Below, piece by piece: positions 1 through 10,235 of a stretch of DNA of 33,056 bases. The DNA is from Streptomyces montanisoli. GTDB taxonomy: Bacteria; Actinomycetota; Actinomycetes; Streptomycetales; Streptomycetaceae. Both the position numbers and the translations under genes were made by a program. Position 1 is the first letter of the stretch, and each line of letters begins with the position of its first letter. Where the stretch lies: contig NZ_JAGIQL010000071.1 of assembly GCF_017813245.1 (NCBI RefSeq), forward strand, positions 1 to 33,056. Reading direction: 5' to 3'. The notes below the pieces were generated by a model, which worked only from the letters and a program-made list of their open reading frames with translations, was not told where the DNA came from and did not search any database.

Positions 1-51
1 GGCGGCGCCCGGCCGCGACACCGTAGTACTCCGACGAAAACGGGTCCCCCT

Positions 52-762
52 TCAGCTCCACCGGCGGGTCCTGCGCGGCCTGCGGGGGGTCTCGCCGGGC
101 GGGGCCGAGCGCGGTGTCCTGCCCGGCTCGCGCGGGGCCTCCCCCTTGTGCGGGCCCCACTCGTTCGGGTCGGGCACGCCGGGCGGGAGCATCTGGCGGC
201 GCCTCGGCGCGCCCGACTCGCCGGGGTCCTTCGCGCCGGGCCACGCCTTGACGACGCGCGCCGCGAGCACGAAGTCCTTGCACAGCGGATGACCCTCGAA
301 GGTGTCGGGCAACAGCAGCGGCGACAGGCCGGGGTGGCCGGGGAACGCGATGCCGAACATCTCGTGCGTCTCCCGCTCATGCCAGGCCGCGCCCGCGTAG
401 ACGCCGACCGCCGTCGGCAGTTCCGCCGCCTCGCGCGGCAGCGCCGTGCGCACGAGCAGGGCACGTACCGAACGGTCCGCCACCGCGAAGACGCGGGCCG
501 AGACGCGGAAGCCCGCTGGCCCCTCGTCGACCGCGCTGAGCCAGTCGAAGTAGTCGCAGCCCAGCAGGGACTTCGCGATCCTGAGGGCGTCGAGCCAGGC
601 CGTCGCGGGCACGTCCACCGTCAGCAGGCCGTACGACAGGTCGGCCGTGGCGTCCTCGCCGAAGACCTCGGCCGCCGACGCGGGGAGCCCGTCGTACGCC
701 GCGCGGGCCTCGTGCGTCTCGTGCGTCTCGCGCGTCTCGTGCGTCTCGTCCGCCTCGCTCAT
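52..762 (-). CDS. nuoC: NADH-quinone oxidoreductase subunit C (nuo2 locus), apparent frameshift in the C-terminal tail
   Basis: This is the 30-kDa peripheral-arm subunit that packs against NuoD and NuoB in complex I. The family signature WHERETHEMFGI (about residues 128-139) is followed by the usual HPLCKDF segment (about 161-167). The ATG overlaps the nuoB stop as ATGA, so translation is coupled. The first 20 residues are a low-complexity ETHETRETHETHE run encoded by a 9-bp tandem repeat. After about residue 185 the protein becomes an Arg/Pro-rich tail. As read it ends at the stop at 52-54, but below about position 90 another minus-strand frame has the normal actinobacterial codon pattern and reads openly to position 1 (ending PVELKGDPFSSEYYGVAAGR). 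One extra base in the G6 run at 84-89 would join the two frames, so the true gene probably continues past the left edge. The subunit assignment is secure; the C-terminus is not. Confidence 0.9.
   Translation of the reverse strand: MSEADETHETRETHETHEARAAYDGLPASAAEVFGEDATADLSYGLLTVDVPATAWLDALRIAKSLLGCDYFDWLSAVDEGPAGFRVSARVFAVADRSVRALLVRTALPREAAELPTAVGVYAGAAWHERETHEMFGIAFPGHPGLSPLLLPDTFEGHPLCKDFVLAARVVKAWPGAKDPGESGAPRRRQMLPPGVPDPNEWGPHKGEAPREPGRTPRSAPPGETPRRPRRTRRWS
712..756. repeat. Five tandem 9-bp repeats at the 5' end of nuoC
   Basis: The 9-mer GTGCGTCTC (plus strand) occurs at 712, 721 and 739, with the variants GCGCGTCTC at 730 and GTCCGCCTC at 748. The period is in frame with nuoC and encodes the ETH/ETR triplets near its N-terminus. 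Copy number could vary between strains without breaking the frame. Confidence 0.9.
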
Positions 763-1406
763 CGGGGGCCCTCCGCGCCCGGACCAGCGTCAGCGTCCGG
801 CGGCGGGACGAGGCCGCTGCGCAGTTGCGCCGTCGACGGGGAGACGTCCTGGCCGTATTGCCCGTACCGCCCGTACCGCTCCCCCAGCGACTCCGCGGCG
901 ATCTTCTCCTGCAGCTTGAGGATGCCCTGGAGCAGCGCCTCGGGCCGCGGCGGGCAGCCCGGGACGTACACGTCGACGGGGATGATCTGGTCGACGCCCT
1001 TGGTCACCGCGTACGAGTCCCAGTACGGGCCGCCGCAGTTGGAGCAGGCGCCGAAGGAGATCACGTACTTCGGCTCGGGCATCTGCTCGTACAGGCGCTT
1101 GACCGCGGGCGCCATCTTGTCCGTGACCGTGCCGGAGACGACCATCAGGTCTGCCTGGCGCGGCCCGGGCGCGAACGGGATGACGCCGAGCCTGATGAAG
1201 TCGTGCCGTGCCATGGACGCCGCGATGAACTCGATCGCGCAGCACGCGAGGCCGAAGTTGAAGACCCACAGGCTGTAGCGCCTGCCCCAGTTCAGGACGA
1301 CCTTCATCGGCTCGGGGGCGAGCCGCGAGAGCGCGCCGAGGCGCCGGGGCTCAGGCAGCGGCTCGGGCCCCTGCTCGCGGCCGGCGGGCGGCGGGGTCAC
1401 GTCCAT
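759..1406 (-). CDS. nuoB: NADH-quinone oxidoreductase subunit B (nuo2 locus)
   Basis: NuoB carries the terminal iron-sulfur cluster N2, which passes electrons to menaquinone. In the 215-residue protein the cluster ligands are visible: the CC pair at 55-56 (FGLACCAIEF), C121 (GACSNCGGP) and C151 (VPGCPPRPE). The ATG at 1406 overlaps the end of nuoA, and the stop overlaps the nuoC start. The same frame stays open for 75 codons upstream, but that stretch is nuoA in another frame. The C-terminus has a short repeated RYGRYGQYGQ segment, which is unusual for the family but lies outside the conserved fold. The protein keeps all residues needed for an active quinone-reducing module. Confidence 0.96.
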   Translation of the reverse strand: MDVTPPPAGREQGPEPLPEPRRLGALSRLAPEPMKVVLNWGRRYSLWVFNFGLACCAIEFIAASMARHDFIRLGVIPFAPGPRQADLMVVSGTVTDKMAPAVKRLYEQMPEPKYVISFGACSNCGGPYWDSYAVTKGVDQIIPVDVYVPGCPPRPEALLQGILKLQEKIAAESLGERYGRYGQYGQDVSPSTAQLRSGLVPPPDADAGPGAEGPR

Positions 1407-1789
1407 TCCAGGACGCCCTTCTTCCATGCGTAGAGCAGTCCCACGGCGAGGAAGCCGAGGAAGACGAACATTTCGACCAGCGTGGTGACGCCGTACCCGG
1501 GAGCGGCGAAGACAGTCGCCCAGGGGAAGAGGAACACCGAATCCACGGCGAAGATCACGTAGAGGAACGCGTACACGTAGTACCGGACCTGCGTGTGGGC
1601 CCAGCCCTCGCCGACCGGGTCGACACCGCACTCGTACGTGAGCAGCTTCTCCGGGGTCGGCACGACAGGACGCAGCAGCCGGCCCGCGCCGAAGGCGACC
1701 GCGACGAACAGCACGCCGAGGACGGCGAGCAGCCCCACCACCGAGTAGCCGCGGAAGTAGCCCGCAGCGAGAACGACCGCTTCCGGCAC
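1397..1789 (-). CDS. nuoA: NADH-quinone oxidoreductase subunit A, first gene of the nuo2 operon
   Basis: Small membrane subunit of complex I (130 residues, normal for the family) with three predicted transmembrane helices. The conserved segment TYECGVDPVGEGW and the acidic VDSVFLFPW motif of NuoA are present. I chose GTG at 1789 because GAGGGGCGG lies a few bases upstream and the protein then begins PEAVVLAAGYF, directly before the first helix; the longer in-frame extension overlaps the divergent kinase gene and has no coding character. Its last codons overlap the nuoB start. It opens a nuoA-B-C operon reading leftward out of the window. Confidence 0.95.
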   Translation of the reverse strand: MPEAVVLAAGYFRGYSVVGLLAVLGVLFVAVAFGAGRLLRPVVPTPEKLLTYECGVDPVGEGWAHTQVRYYVYAFLYVIFAVDSVFLFPWATVFAAPGYGVTTLVEMFVFLGFLAVGLLYAWKKGVLEWT

Positions 1790-1859
1790 GTCCGCCCCTC
1801 GCTCCCTCACGTCGTGCACGCCGTGTCCGGCGCCGCGCATACCGGCTGTACGGAGCCGA

Positions 1860-1888
1860 AGTCTAGGCCCTGGTAAAGACCGAGTAAG
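1860..1888 (-). promoter_or_regulatory. Candidate promoter of nuoA
   Basis: On the minus strand a good -10 hexamer TAGACT (1865 to 1860) follows a weak -35 CTTACT (1888 to 1883) at a 17-base spacing. A start about 7 bases on would give a leader of roughly 60 bases to the nuoA GTG. The -10 overlaps one of the few CTAG sequences in the window. I found no Rex-type TTGTGA...TCACAA operator here. Confidence 0.3.
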
Positions 1889-1941
1889 CGGCCCGCCCCC
1901 GCCTCGCCCTCTGGCGTCCCGCGGCCTCGCACGGGCGCCGG

Positions 1942-1961
1942 GGGTGGGGCTAGCCCCACCC
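1942..1961. promoter_or_regulatory. Perfect 20-bp palindrome between nuoA and the sensor kinase, candidate operator
   Basis: GGGTGGGGCTAGCCCCACCC is its own reverse complement and lies in the divergent nuoA/kinase intergenic region. A related partial copy (GGGCTACCCC) begins 25 bases downstream at 1972. Symmetry, location and the rare CTAG centre suggest a dimeric regulator site, plausibly for the response regulator encoded nearby. It could also form a hairpin in a kinase transcript. Confidence 0.45.
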
Positions 1962-2017
1962 GCAAGTCTTCGGGCTACCCCATGGCGCGGCACTGCGGCG
2001 ACCGGCAGGCTTGTGAC

Positions 2018-3331
2018 ATGACCGCGAGTCCACGCCCGAGTGGCGTTCCGTACGGCGGCCCGGGCGGCCGTGGCGCCGCCCAGGCCGCTCCGCCACCCGC
2101 GCGTTTCGCGTTCGATCGGCACACGTGGAAGGAGATCGCGCACCTCCTGGCGAATTTCCCGGCCTCGCTGGTGGGATTCGTCTATGTGGTGACGACGCTC
2201 GCGCTGGGCGCCGGCATGTCCGTGACGGTGGTCGGCCTGCCGCTCCTGGTGGCGGGGCTCGCCGGCACGCGCGTGTTCGGCCGGCTGGAGCGCGCGCGTG
2301 CGCGCCGGCTGCTCGGCGTGCGGATAGACGAGCCGAGCCCGATGTACCGCCGCGCGGGCAGCGGGTTCGTGAGCCGCATGGTGGCGGCGCTGAAGGACCC
2401 GGTGGGCTGGCGCACGGCGCTGTACGCGCTCGTGCGGCTCCCGTGGTCCGTCCTCACCTTCGCGGTGACGCTGACGGGGGTGTTCGTGCTGTGGCCGGTG
2501 CTCCCCTTCATCGCGCGCGGGATGACGAATGTGGACCGGGCGATGGTGCGCGGCCTGCTGTCGCCCGACGACGCGCTGGAGGCACGCGTCGCGGAGCTGG
2601 AGTCGGACCGGGGCGTCGTCGTGGACACGGCCGCCGCCGACCTGCGGCGCATCGAGCGGGATCTGCACGACGGCGCGCAGGCGAGGCTCGTCGCCCTCGC
2701 CATGGGCCTCGGCCTCGCGAAGGAGAAGCTGCTCGAGGATCCGGACGCGGCCGCGGTGATGGTGGACGAGGCGCACGGCGAGGTGAAGCTCGCGCTCCAG
2801 GAGCTGCGGGATCTCGCGCGCGGCATCCATCCCGCCGTGCTCACCGACCGGGGGCTGAGCGCCGCTCTGTCGTCCGTGGCGTCGCGCTGCACGGTGCCCG
2901 TCAAGGTGACGGTCGATCTCGACGAGCGGCCGGCCGAGGCCATCGAGGGCATCGCCTACTTCACGGTCTCCGAGCTGCTGCAGAACGTCAGCAAGCACAG
3001 CGGGGCCAGGGGCGCGACGGTCGACGTGTGGCGTACGCACGACCGGATGCTGATACAGGTCCAGGACGACGGGGGCGGCGGGGCGCGGCTGGACGGCGGC
3101 ACGGGCATGTCCGGCCTCGCGGACCGGCTGGGCGCGGTCGACGGGCTGTTCGTCCTGGACTCGCCCGTCGGCGGCCCGACGACGGTCACGGCGGAGCTGC
3201 CCTGGCGCAGGCGTGGCGCGTCGGCCGGGAGGGGCGGCGCGTCGGCAGGGAAGGGCGATGGCCGGGCGGGCTCCGCCCCGCGCTCCGGTGGGGCGCGCGC
3301 CGCACGCGAGGTGGGGAAAACCCGAGGGTGA
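2018..3331 (+). CDS. Sensor histidine kinase (membrane sensor domain + HisKA_3 + HATPase), first of a tandem pair
   Basis: A membrane-bound kinase of the NarL-partner class that should phosphorylate a LuxR-type regulator. The N-terminal half resembles the membrane 'Sensor' domain of actinobacterial kinases, with hydrophobic stretches around residues 48-85 and 135-168. The HisKA_3 motif RIERDLHDGAQARL follows, with phospho-acceptor H217, then the N-box ELLQNVSKHSG and a DDGGGG G1 box. Compared with its neighbour it lacks about 45 residues between the last two membrane segments, so the extracytoplasmic loop is missing. ATG 2018 is preferred over ATG 1982 because the first 12 codons of the longer form look non-coding; neither has a clear ribosome binding site, so a leaderless start is possible. 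The C-terminal 35 residues are low-complexity Gly/Ala/Arg. Confidence 0.88.
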   Translation: MTASPRPSGVPYGGPGGRGAAQAAPPPARFAFDRHTWKEIAHLLANFPASLVGFVYVVTTLALGAGMSVTVVGLPLLVAGLAGTRVFGRLERARARRLLGVRIDEPSPMYRRAGSGFVSRMVAALKDPVGWRTALYALVRLPWSVLTFAVTLTGVFVLWPVLPFIARGMTNVDRAMVRGLLSPDDALEARVAELESDRGVVVDTAAADLRRIERDLHDGAQARLVALAMGLGLAKEKLLEDPDAAAVMVDEAHGEVKLALQELRDLARGIHPAVLTDRGLSAALSSVASRCTVPVKVTVDLDERPAEAIEGIAYFTVSELLQNVSKHSGARGATVDVWRTHDRMLIQVQDDGGGGARLDGGTGMSGLADRLGAVDGLFVLDSPVGGPTTVTAELPWRRRGASAGRGGASAGKGDGRAGSAPRSGGARAAREVGKTRG

Positions 3332-3336
3332 GAACG

Positions 3337-3364
3337 GCGACCGCCCTCATGGTGGGACGGTCGC
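3337..3364 (+). terminator. Hairpin between the two kinase genes
   Basis: GCGACCGCCC (3337-3346) pairs with GGGACGGTCGC (3354-3364) apart from one bulged A, giving a ten-base-pair stem just after the first kinase stop. There is no U-tract. It may attenuate read-through or separate the two kinase cistrons. Confidence 0.4.
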
Positions 3365-3385
3365 GAGCCCGGGAGCATCGAGTAC

Positions 3386-4804
3386 GTGGACGGATACAGC
3401 CAGGCGTACCCCGCGGGCCGTAAGGACGGTACGGGCAGCGGGGACCGGACAGATCGGACGGCCGTGATGGCCAGTTACCCAGGGGTGGACATGAGCAGGG
3501 AGTACGGGGAGGCCATCGGGCGCCATTTCGTGCCGCCCGTTCTGCGCGCGCCCTTCGAGGGCAGGACGTGGCGGGAGTTCGGCTACGTGCTGGTCGGCCT
3601 GCCGATCGGGGTCCTGCTCTTCTCGTACTCGATCACGATGATCGTCTTCGGCGCGGGCATGCTGATCACGTTCCTCGGCGTGCCGATCCTCGCGATGGCG
3701 CTGGCGAGCGCGCGCGGCTTCGCCGCCGCTGAGCGTGCCAGGGCCCGTTATCTGCTCGGTCTCGACGTCGGGCGTCCGCAGCCGGTGCGTCCGGAGAAGG
3801 GCGGCCTGCTGGCCTGGACGGGGGCGGTGCTCAGGAGCGGCGAGTCGTGGCGCAACCTGCTGTACACGCTCGTCCAGTTCCCGTGGGCCGTCTTCTCGTT
3901 CGTCGTGGGGGTGACGTTCTGGACGACGGGCTGGGGGCTGTTCACGTTCCCGCTGTGGCAGTGGGTCTACCGGTCCGCGGACACCGGCTCCGAGATGGTG
4001 CTCTTCAGTGACGCGTCGGGCCGCACCGTCCACCTGGACGCCCCGCTGGGCAACGTCCTCGCGTGCGCCGCGGGGCTGGTGCTCGTCCTCATGACGCCGT
4101 GGATACTCCGGGGTCTCACGGGGGTGGACCGGCTGCTGGTCAGGGGGCTGATCGGCCCCTCCGAGCTGGTGTCACGCGTGTACGAGCTGGAGAGCGACCG
4201 CGGCGTGGTCGTCGACACGGCGGCGGCCGACCTGCGGCGCATCGAGCGCGACCTGCACGACGGCGCGCAGGCGAGGCTCGTCGCCCTCGCGATGGAGCTC
4301 GGCCTCGCGAAGGAGAAGCTCGCCGAGGACCCGCAGACGGCGGCGCGCATGGTGGACGAGGCGCACGGCGAGGTGAAGACGGCCCTGCAGGAGTTGCGTG
4401 ATCTCGCGCGGGGCATCCATCCCGCCGTGCTGACCGACCGCGGTCTGGACGCGGCGCTGTCGTCGGTCGCCTCGCGGTGCACGGTGCCGGTGCGGGTCGA
4501 GGTCGACCTGCCGGGCAGGCCGGCCGCGGCGATCGAGGGCATCGCGTACTTCACGGTCTCCGAGCTGCTGCAGAACGTCAGCAAGCACAGCGGGGCCGGC
4601 GGCGCGACGGTCGACGTGTGGCGGTCGGGCGACCGGCTGCTGCTCCAGGTCGGTGACGACGGCGTTGGCGGGGCGGAGGCGTCGGCAGGCAGCGGCCTCG
4701 CCGGCCTGGCCGAGCGGCTGGACGCGGTCGACGGCCTGCTGGTGGTGGACTCGCCGCGCGGCGGCCCCACGGCGGTGACCGCCGAGCTGCCCTGGCGGGA
4801 CTGA
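3386..4804 (+). CDS. Sensor histidine kinase, second of a tandem pair
   Basis: Paralogue of the upstream kinase with a full membrane sensor domain: hydrophobic segments near residues 65-110, 155-192 and 220-245, and between the last two a loop of about 30 residues (RSADTGSEMVLFSD...) that the first kinase lacks. The HisKA_3 motif has phospho-acceptor H291, followed by ELLQNVSKHSG and DDGVGG in the ATPase domain. Kinase cores of the two genes are nearly identical, including silent positions. The start is uncertain: GTG 3386 gives 472 residues, whereas ATG 3491 has AGGGG five bases upstream and would drop 35 residues without touching any membrane segment. A hairpin separates it from the response regulator. 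Confidence 0.9.
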   Translation: MDGYSQAYPAGRKDGTGSGDRTDRTAVMASYPGVDMSREYGEAIGRHFVPPVLRAPFEGRTWREFGYVLVGLPIGVLLFSYSITMIVFGAGMLITFLGVPILAMALASARGFAAAERARARYLLGLDVGRPQPVRPEKGGLLAWTGAVLRSGESWRNLLYTLVQFPWAVFSFVVGVTFWTTGWGLFTFPLWQWVYRSADTGSEMVLFSDASGRTVHLDAPLGNVLACAAGLVLVLMTPWILRGLTGVDRLLVRGLIGPSELVSRVYELESDRGVVVDTAAADLRRIERDLHDGAQARLVALAMELGLAKEKLAEDPQTAARMVDEAHGEVKTALQELRDLARGIHPAVLTDRGLDAALSSVASRCTVPVRVEVDLPGRPAAAIEGIAYFTVSELLQNVSKHSGAGGATVDVWRSGDRLLLQVGDDGVGGAEASAGSGLAGLAERLDAVDGLLVVDSPRGGPTAVTAELPWRD

Positions 4805-4815
4805 CCCGCCTCGCG

Positions 4816-4846
4816 CCGCGCCCCCGTGCAACCTCGGGGGGCGCGG
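4816..4846 (+). terminator. Terminator-like hairpin after the second kinase
   Basis: CCGCGCCCCC (4816-4825) and GGGGGCGCGG (4837-4846) form a perfect ten-base-pair stem with an 11-base loop, 12 bases after the kinase stop. No U-tract follows, as is common in Streptomyces terminators. Its presence suggests the response regulator has its own promoter or receives reduced read-through. Confidence 0.55.
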
Positions 4847-4923
4847 TCGCGTCCGTTGCCTGGGATGCTGTGAGGGACGACGGCAGCGGAGATGTGGGGG
4901 GCAGTGAGGCTGTGGAGGACAGA

Positions 4924-5583
4924 GTGCGCGTGGTTATCGCCGAGGATTCGGTGCTGCTGCGGGAGGGCCTGACGCGGTTGCTGACCGACCGGGGGCACGA
5001 GGTGGTCACGGGCGTGGGGGACGCGGTCGCCCTGACGAAGACCATCGGCGAGCTCGCGGCGCAGGACGCGCTGCCCGACGTGGTCGTGGCCGACGTGCGG
5101 ATGCCACCCACGCACACCGACGAGGGCGTGCGCGCGGCCGTGTGGCTGCGCAAGGAGCACCCGGGCGTCGGCGTGCTCGTGCTCTCCCAGTACGTCGAGG
5201 AGGAGTACGCGACGGAGCTGCTGGCCGGGTCGACGCGCGGGGTGGGCTACCTGCTCAAGGACCGGGTGGCGGACGTCAGGGAGTTCGTCGACGCCGTGGT
5301 GCGCGTGGCGAGCGGCGGCACGGCGCTCGACCCCGAGGTCGTCGCCCAGCTGCTGGGCCGCAGCCGCAAGCAGGACGTGCTGGCGGGCCTGACGCCCCGC
5401 GAGCGCGAGGTGCTCGGGCTGATGGCGGAGGGCAGGACCAACTCGGCCGTCGCCAAGCAGCTCGTGGTGAGTGACGGCGCCGTGGAGAAGCACGTCAGCA
5501 ACATCTTCCTGAAGCTGGGACTGTCGCCGAGTGACGGGGATCACCGGCGGGTGCTCGCCGTCCTCACGTATCTCAAGACGTGA
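4924..5583 (+). CDS. LuxR/NarL-family response regulator
   Basis: The 219-residue DNA-binding regulator partner of the adjacent kinases. The receiver domain starts VRVVIAEDSVLLREGL, with the acidic pocket E7/D8, phospho-acceptor D57 (VVVADVRMPP) and conserved K112 (YLLKD). The C-terminal LuxR helix-turn-helix runs LTPREREVLGLMAEGRTN through VEKHVSNIFLKLGL. I chose GTG 4924 because GGAGG lies five bases before it and the receiver begins immediately; the frame is open back to GTG 4870 but that stretch would add a non-conserved 18-residue extension. The order kinase-kinase-regulator suggests both kinases feed this one regulator. Likely targets are the divergent nuoA/kinase promoter region and the downstream korA promoter, where similar CTAG-centred dyads occur; that link is inference. 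Confidence 0.93.
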   Translation: MRVVIAEDSVLLREGLTRLLTDRGHEVVTGVGDAVALTKTIGELAAQDALPDVVVADVRMPPTHTDEGVRAAVWLRKEHPGVGVLVLSQYVEEEYATELLAGSTRGVGYLLKDRVADVREFVDAVVRVASGGTALDPEVVAQLLGRSRKQDVLAGLTPREREVLGLMAEGRTNSAVAKQLVVSDGAVEKHVSNIFLKLGLSPSDGDHRRVLAVLTYLKT

Positions 5584-5693
5584 GGACGGGGGTCTCAACA
5601 CGTGGCCGTCCGGGTACAGGGTCCTGGGCTGCCGGGACGCGGCCGGCCCAAGGGCGGCCCGTGTTCCGCGCGGTTCGGGCCCCGGCCCGCCAC

Positions 5694-5771
5694 GGGACGG
5701 GTCCTAGTCCCAAAGGACGAGTCACCCGCGCACGCCCCTGACGCCCGAAAATGCCCACAAAATCGGGCATT
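5694..5771. promoter_or_regulatory. korA upstream region with two dyads
   Basis: The 326-base gap between the regulator and korA holds two notable dyads. GGGAC (5694-5698) and GTCCC (5707-5711) flank GGGTCCTA and include the CTAG at 5704; the layout recalls but does not match the DevR/OsdR box. Further on, AATGCCC (5750-5756) and GGGCATT (5765-5771) are perfect arms around an A-rich 8-base loop, and this stem competes with an alternative GCCCGA/TCGGGC pairing (5743-5748 with 5763-5768). Between 5772 and 5890 I see no gene and no convincing -35/-10 pair, although TAGGGT near 5841 could be a -10. Confidence 0.4.
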
Positions 5772-5909
5772 ACGGTTCATCGAGGTGTCTCATGGGGGCG
5801 TCCACCATACGAGCGAGCAGAGGTAGGCGACCCTTACCGACGTAGGGTTGCTCCGGGACAGCCGGCGGCCGGCGGTCCCGAGCCGCCGCCTCAAGGGAGG
5901 TCCAGTTCA

Positions 5910-8946
<3,037 letters not shown>

Positions 8947-8973
8947 GAGGCTCTCAGGCCGTCACACCCACGG

Positions 8974-9016
8974 GGAGGGCCCCGGCTCGCGATCGACTCG
9001 CGCGCCGGGGCCCTCC
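8974..9016. terminator. Bidirectional terminator between korB and the dioxygenase gene
   Basis: GGAGGGCCCCGGC (8974-8986) and GCCGGGGCCCTCC (9004-9016) are perfect 13-base arms around a 17-base loop. The two flanking genes converge on it. T-containing sequence follows on the plus strand. Confidence 0.85.
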
Positions 9017-9027
9017 GCGTTCGTTCG

Positions 9028-9051
9028 TCCGTCCGTCCGTCCGTCCGTCCG
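9028..9051. repeat. Tetranucleotide microsatellite (TCCG)6
   Basis: Six tandem TCCG units preceded by two TTCG units lie between the korB terminator and the dioxygenase stop codon. A simple-sequence tract in a non-coding spacer, likely variable in length between strains. Confidence 0.9.
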
Positions 9052-9053
9052 GG

Positions 9054-10049
9054 TCAGAACGGCCGGTCGCCCGCGATGGCCACGCGCTCCGCGACTCTGC
9101 GCTCGCTGCCGTAGTCGCCCACCGCGTAGTGCTGGGTGGCGCGGTTGTCCCAGAACGCGATGTCGCCGGCCTGCCACCGCCACCTGACCTGGTACTCGGG
9201 CACGTGCGCCTGCTGGAACAGCAGCCGCAGCAGCCGGTCGCTCTCTTCCTGCGCGAACCCCGAGATGTGCGTGGTGAACGACGTGTTCACGAACAGCATG
9301 CGGCGCCCGGTCTCCGGGTGGCGGCGCACCACCGGGTGCTCGACCGGCGGGAACGCCTCCTGATGCTCCGCCAGGCGTTCGGGGGCGGTGAACCGCGCGA
9401 AGCCGGGCAGGAAGTCGTGGACGGCACGCGCCCCGTCGATCCGCTCCCGCACCTCGGCGGGCAGGTTGTCGTACGCGGCGGCCATGTCGGCCCACATCGT
9501 GTCGCCGCCCCGCGGCGGCACCTCGCGCAACTGGAGGACGGCACCCATCGCGGGGCGCTCGCGGAAGGTGACGTCGGTGTGCCACACGTTCTCGAACGTG
9601 CGCACGGCCGAGCGGTCGAAGCGCACCACGTCGGCCGGGCCGGCCGAGGCGAGCAGCGGATTGGTCTCGAGCTCACCCCAGTTGCGCGCGAACGCGCGCT
9701 GGACGTCGGGTGCGAGGTGCTGACCGCGGAAGAACAGCACCTTCCATTCGAGCAGGGCCCTGTTCAGCTCCTCGCGCACCGCACCGGTCAGCGGGCGGGA
9801 CAGGTCGAGGCCGCGGATCTCCGCGCCGATGGTGGCCGCCTGCGGGACGACGCCGAACAGCTCGTACGGGCGCTCCGCCACCCCCTCGGGCAGCCGGCGC
9901 AGCACGCGCGGGCCCTCGTGGAGGCCGTCGTCGGGTATGCGGAAGGGCCGCAGCAGCGGTGCGGCGGCGGTGGTGGTGGTGACAGCGGCGGCGGGGGCTG
10001 GAGTGGTGGCAGGGGCAGCGGGGGCTGGAGCGGCGGCATGCGTGGTCAC
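9054..10049 (-). CDS. TauD/TfdA-family Fe(II)/2-oxoglutarate-dependent dioxygenase
   Basis: A 331-residue cytoplasmic enzyme of the taurine/alkylsulfonate dioxygenase family, which hydroxylates the carbon next to a sulfonate or sulfate ester and releases sulfite or sulfate. The iron facial triad is present: H157 and D159 (WHTDVTF) and H307 (ATQHYAVGDY), with an arginine for the 2-oxoglutarate carboxylate close behind (about R318). GTG 10049 is preceded by GGAGG seven bases upstream. The N-terminal 30 residues are Ala/Pro/Thr low complexity and unlike family members. The substrate is not evident from sequence; taurine, other sulfonates or sulfate esters are all possible. No transporter for sulfonates is adjacent. 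Its long leader region suggests regulated expression. Confidence 0.88.
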   Translation of the reverse strand: MTTHAAAPAPAAPATTPAPAAAVTTTTAAAPLLRPFRIPDDGLHEGPRVLRRLPEGVAERPYELFGVVPQAATIGAEIRGLDLSRPLTGAVREELNRALLEWKVLFFRGQHLAPDVQRAFARNWGELETNPLLASAGPADVVRFDRSAVRTFENVWHTDVTFRERPAMGAVLQLREVPPRGGDTMWADMAAAYDNLPAEVRERIDGARAVHDFLPGFARFTAPERLAEHQEAFPPVEHPVVRRHPETGRRMLFVNTSFTTHISGFAQEESDRLLRLLFQQAHVPEYQVRWRWQAGDIAFWDNRATQHYAVGDYGSERRVAERVAIAGDRPF

Positions 10050-10235
10050 GGCGGTTCCTCCGGAAGAAGCGCACGTCGGCACGGCGGGATGAGGCAGCCG
10101 CGCGGACGCACGGAGACGGAAAGAGACGGACGGACTCAGCGCCGGGCAGGACCGGTCGCCCGGCGCTCAGGGTCAGGGACGTGCTGCGGGTGCCTGCCGC
10201 ACAGGCCCCTCAGGGGCGGGCGGCCGGACGCGTCG

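Noticed and set aside
9960..10040. Gly/Ala-rich plus-strand coding over the start of the dioxygenase gene
   Set aside because: It is the complement of the low-complexity Ala/Pro/Thr N-terminus of the dioxygenase.
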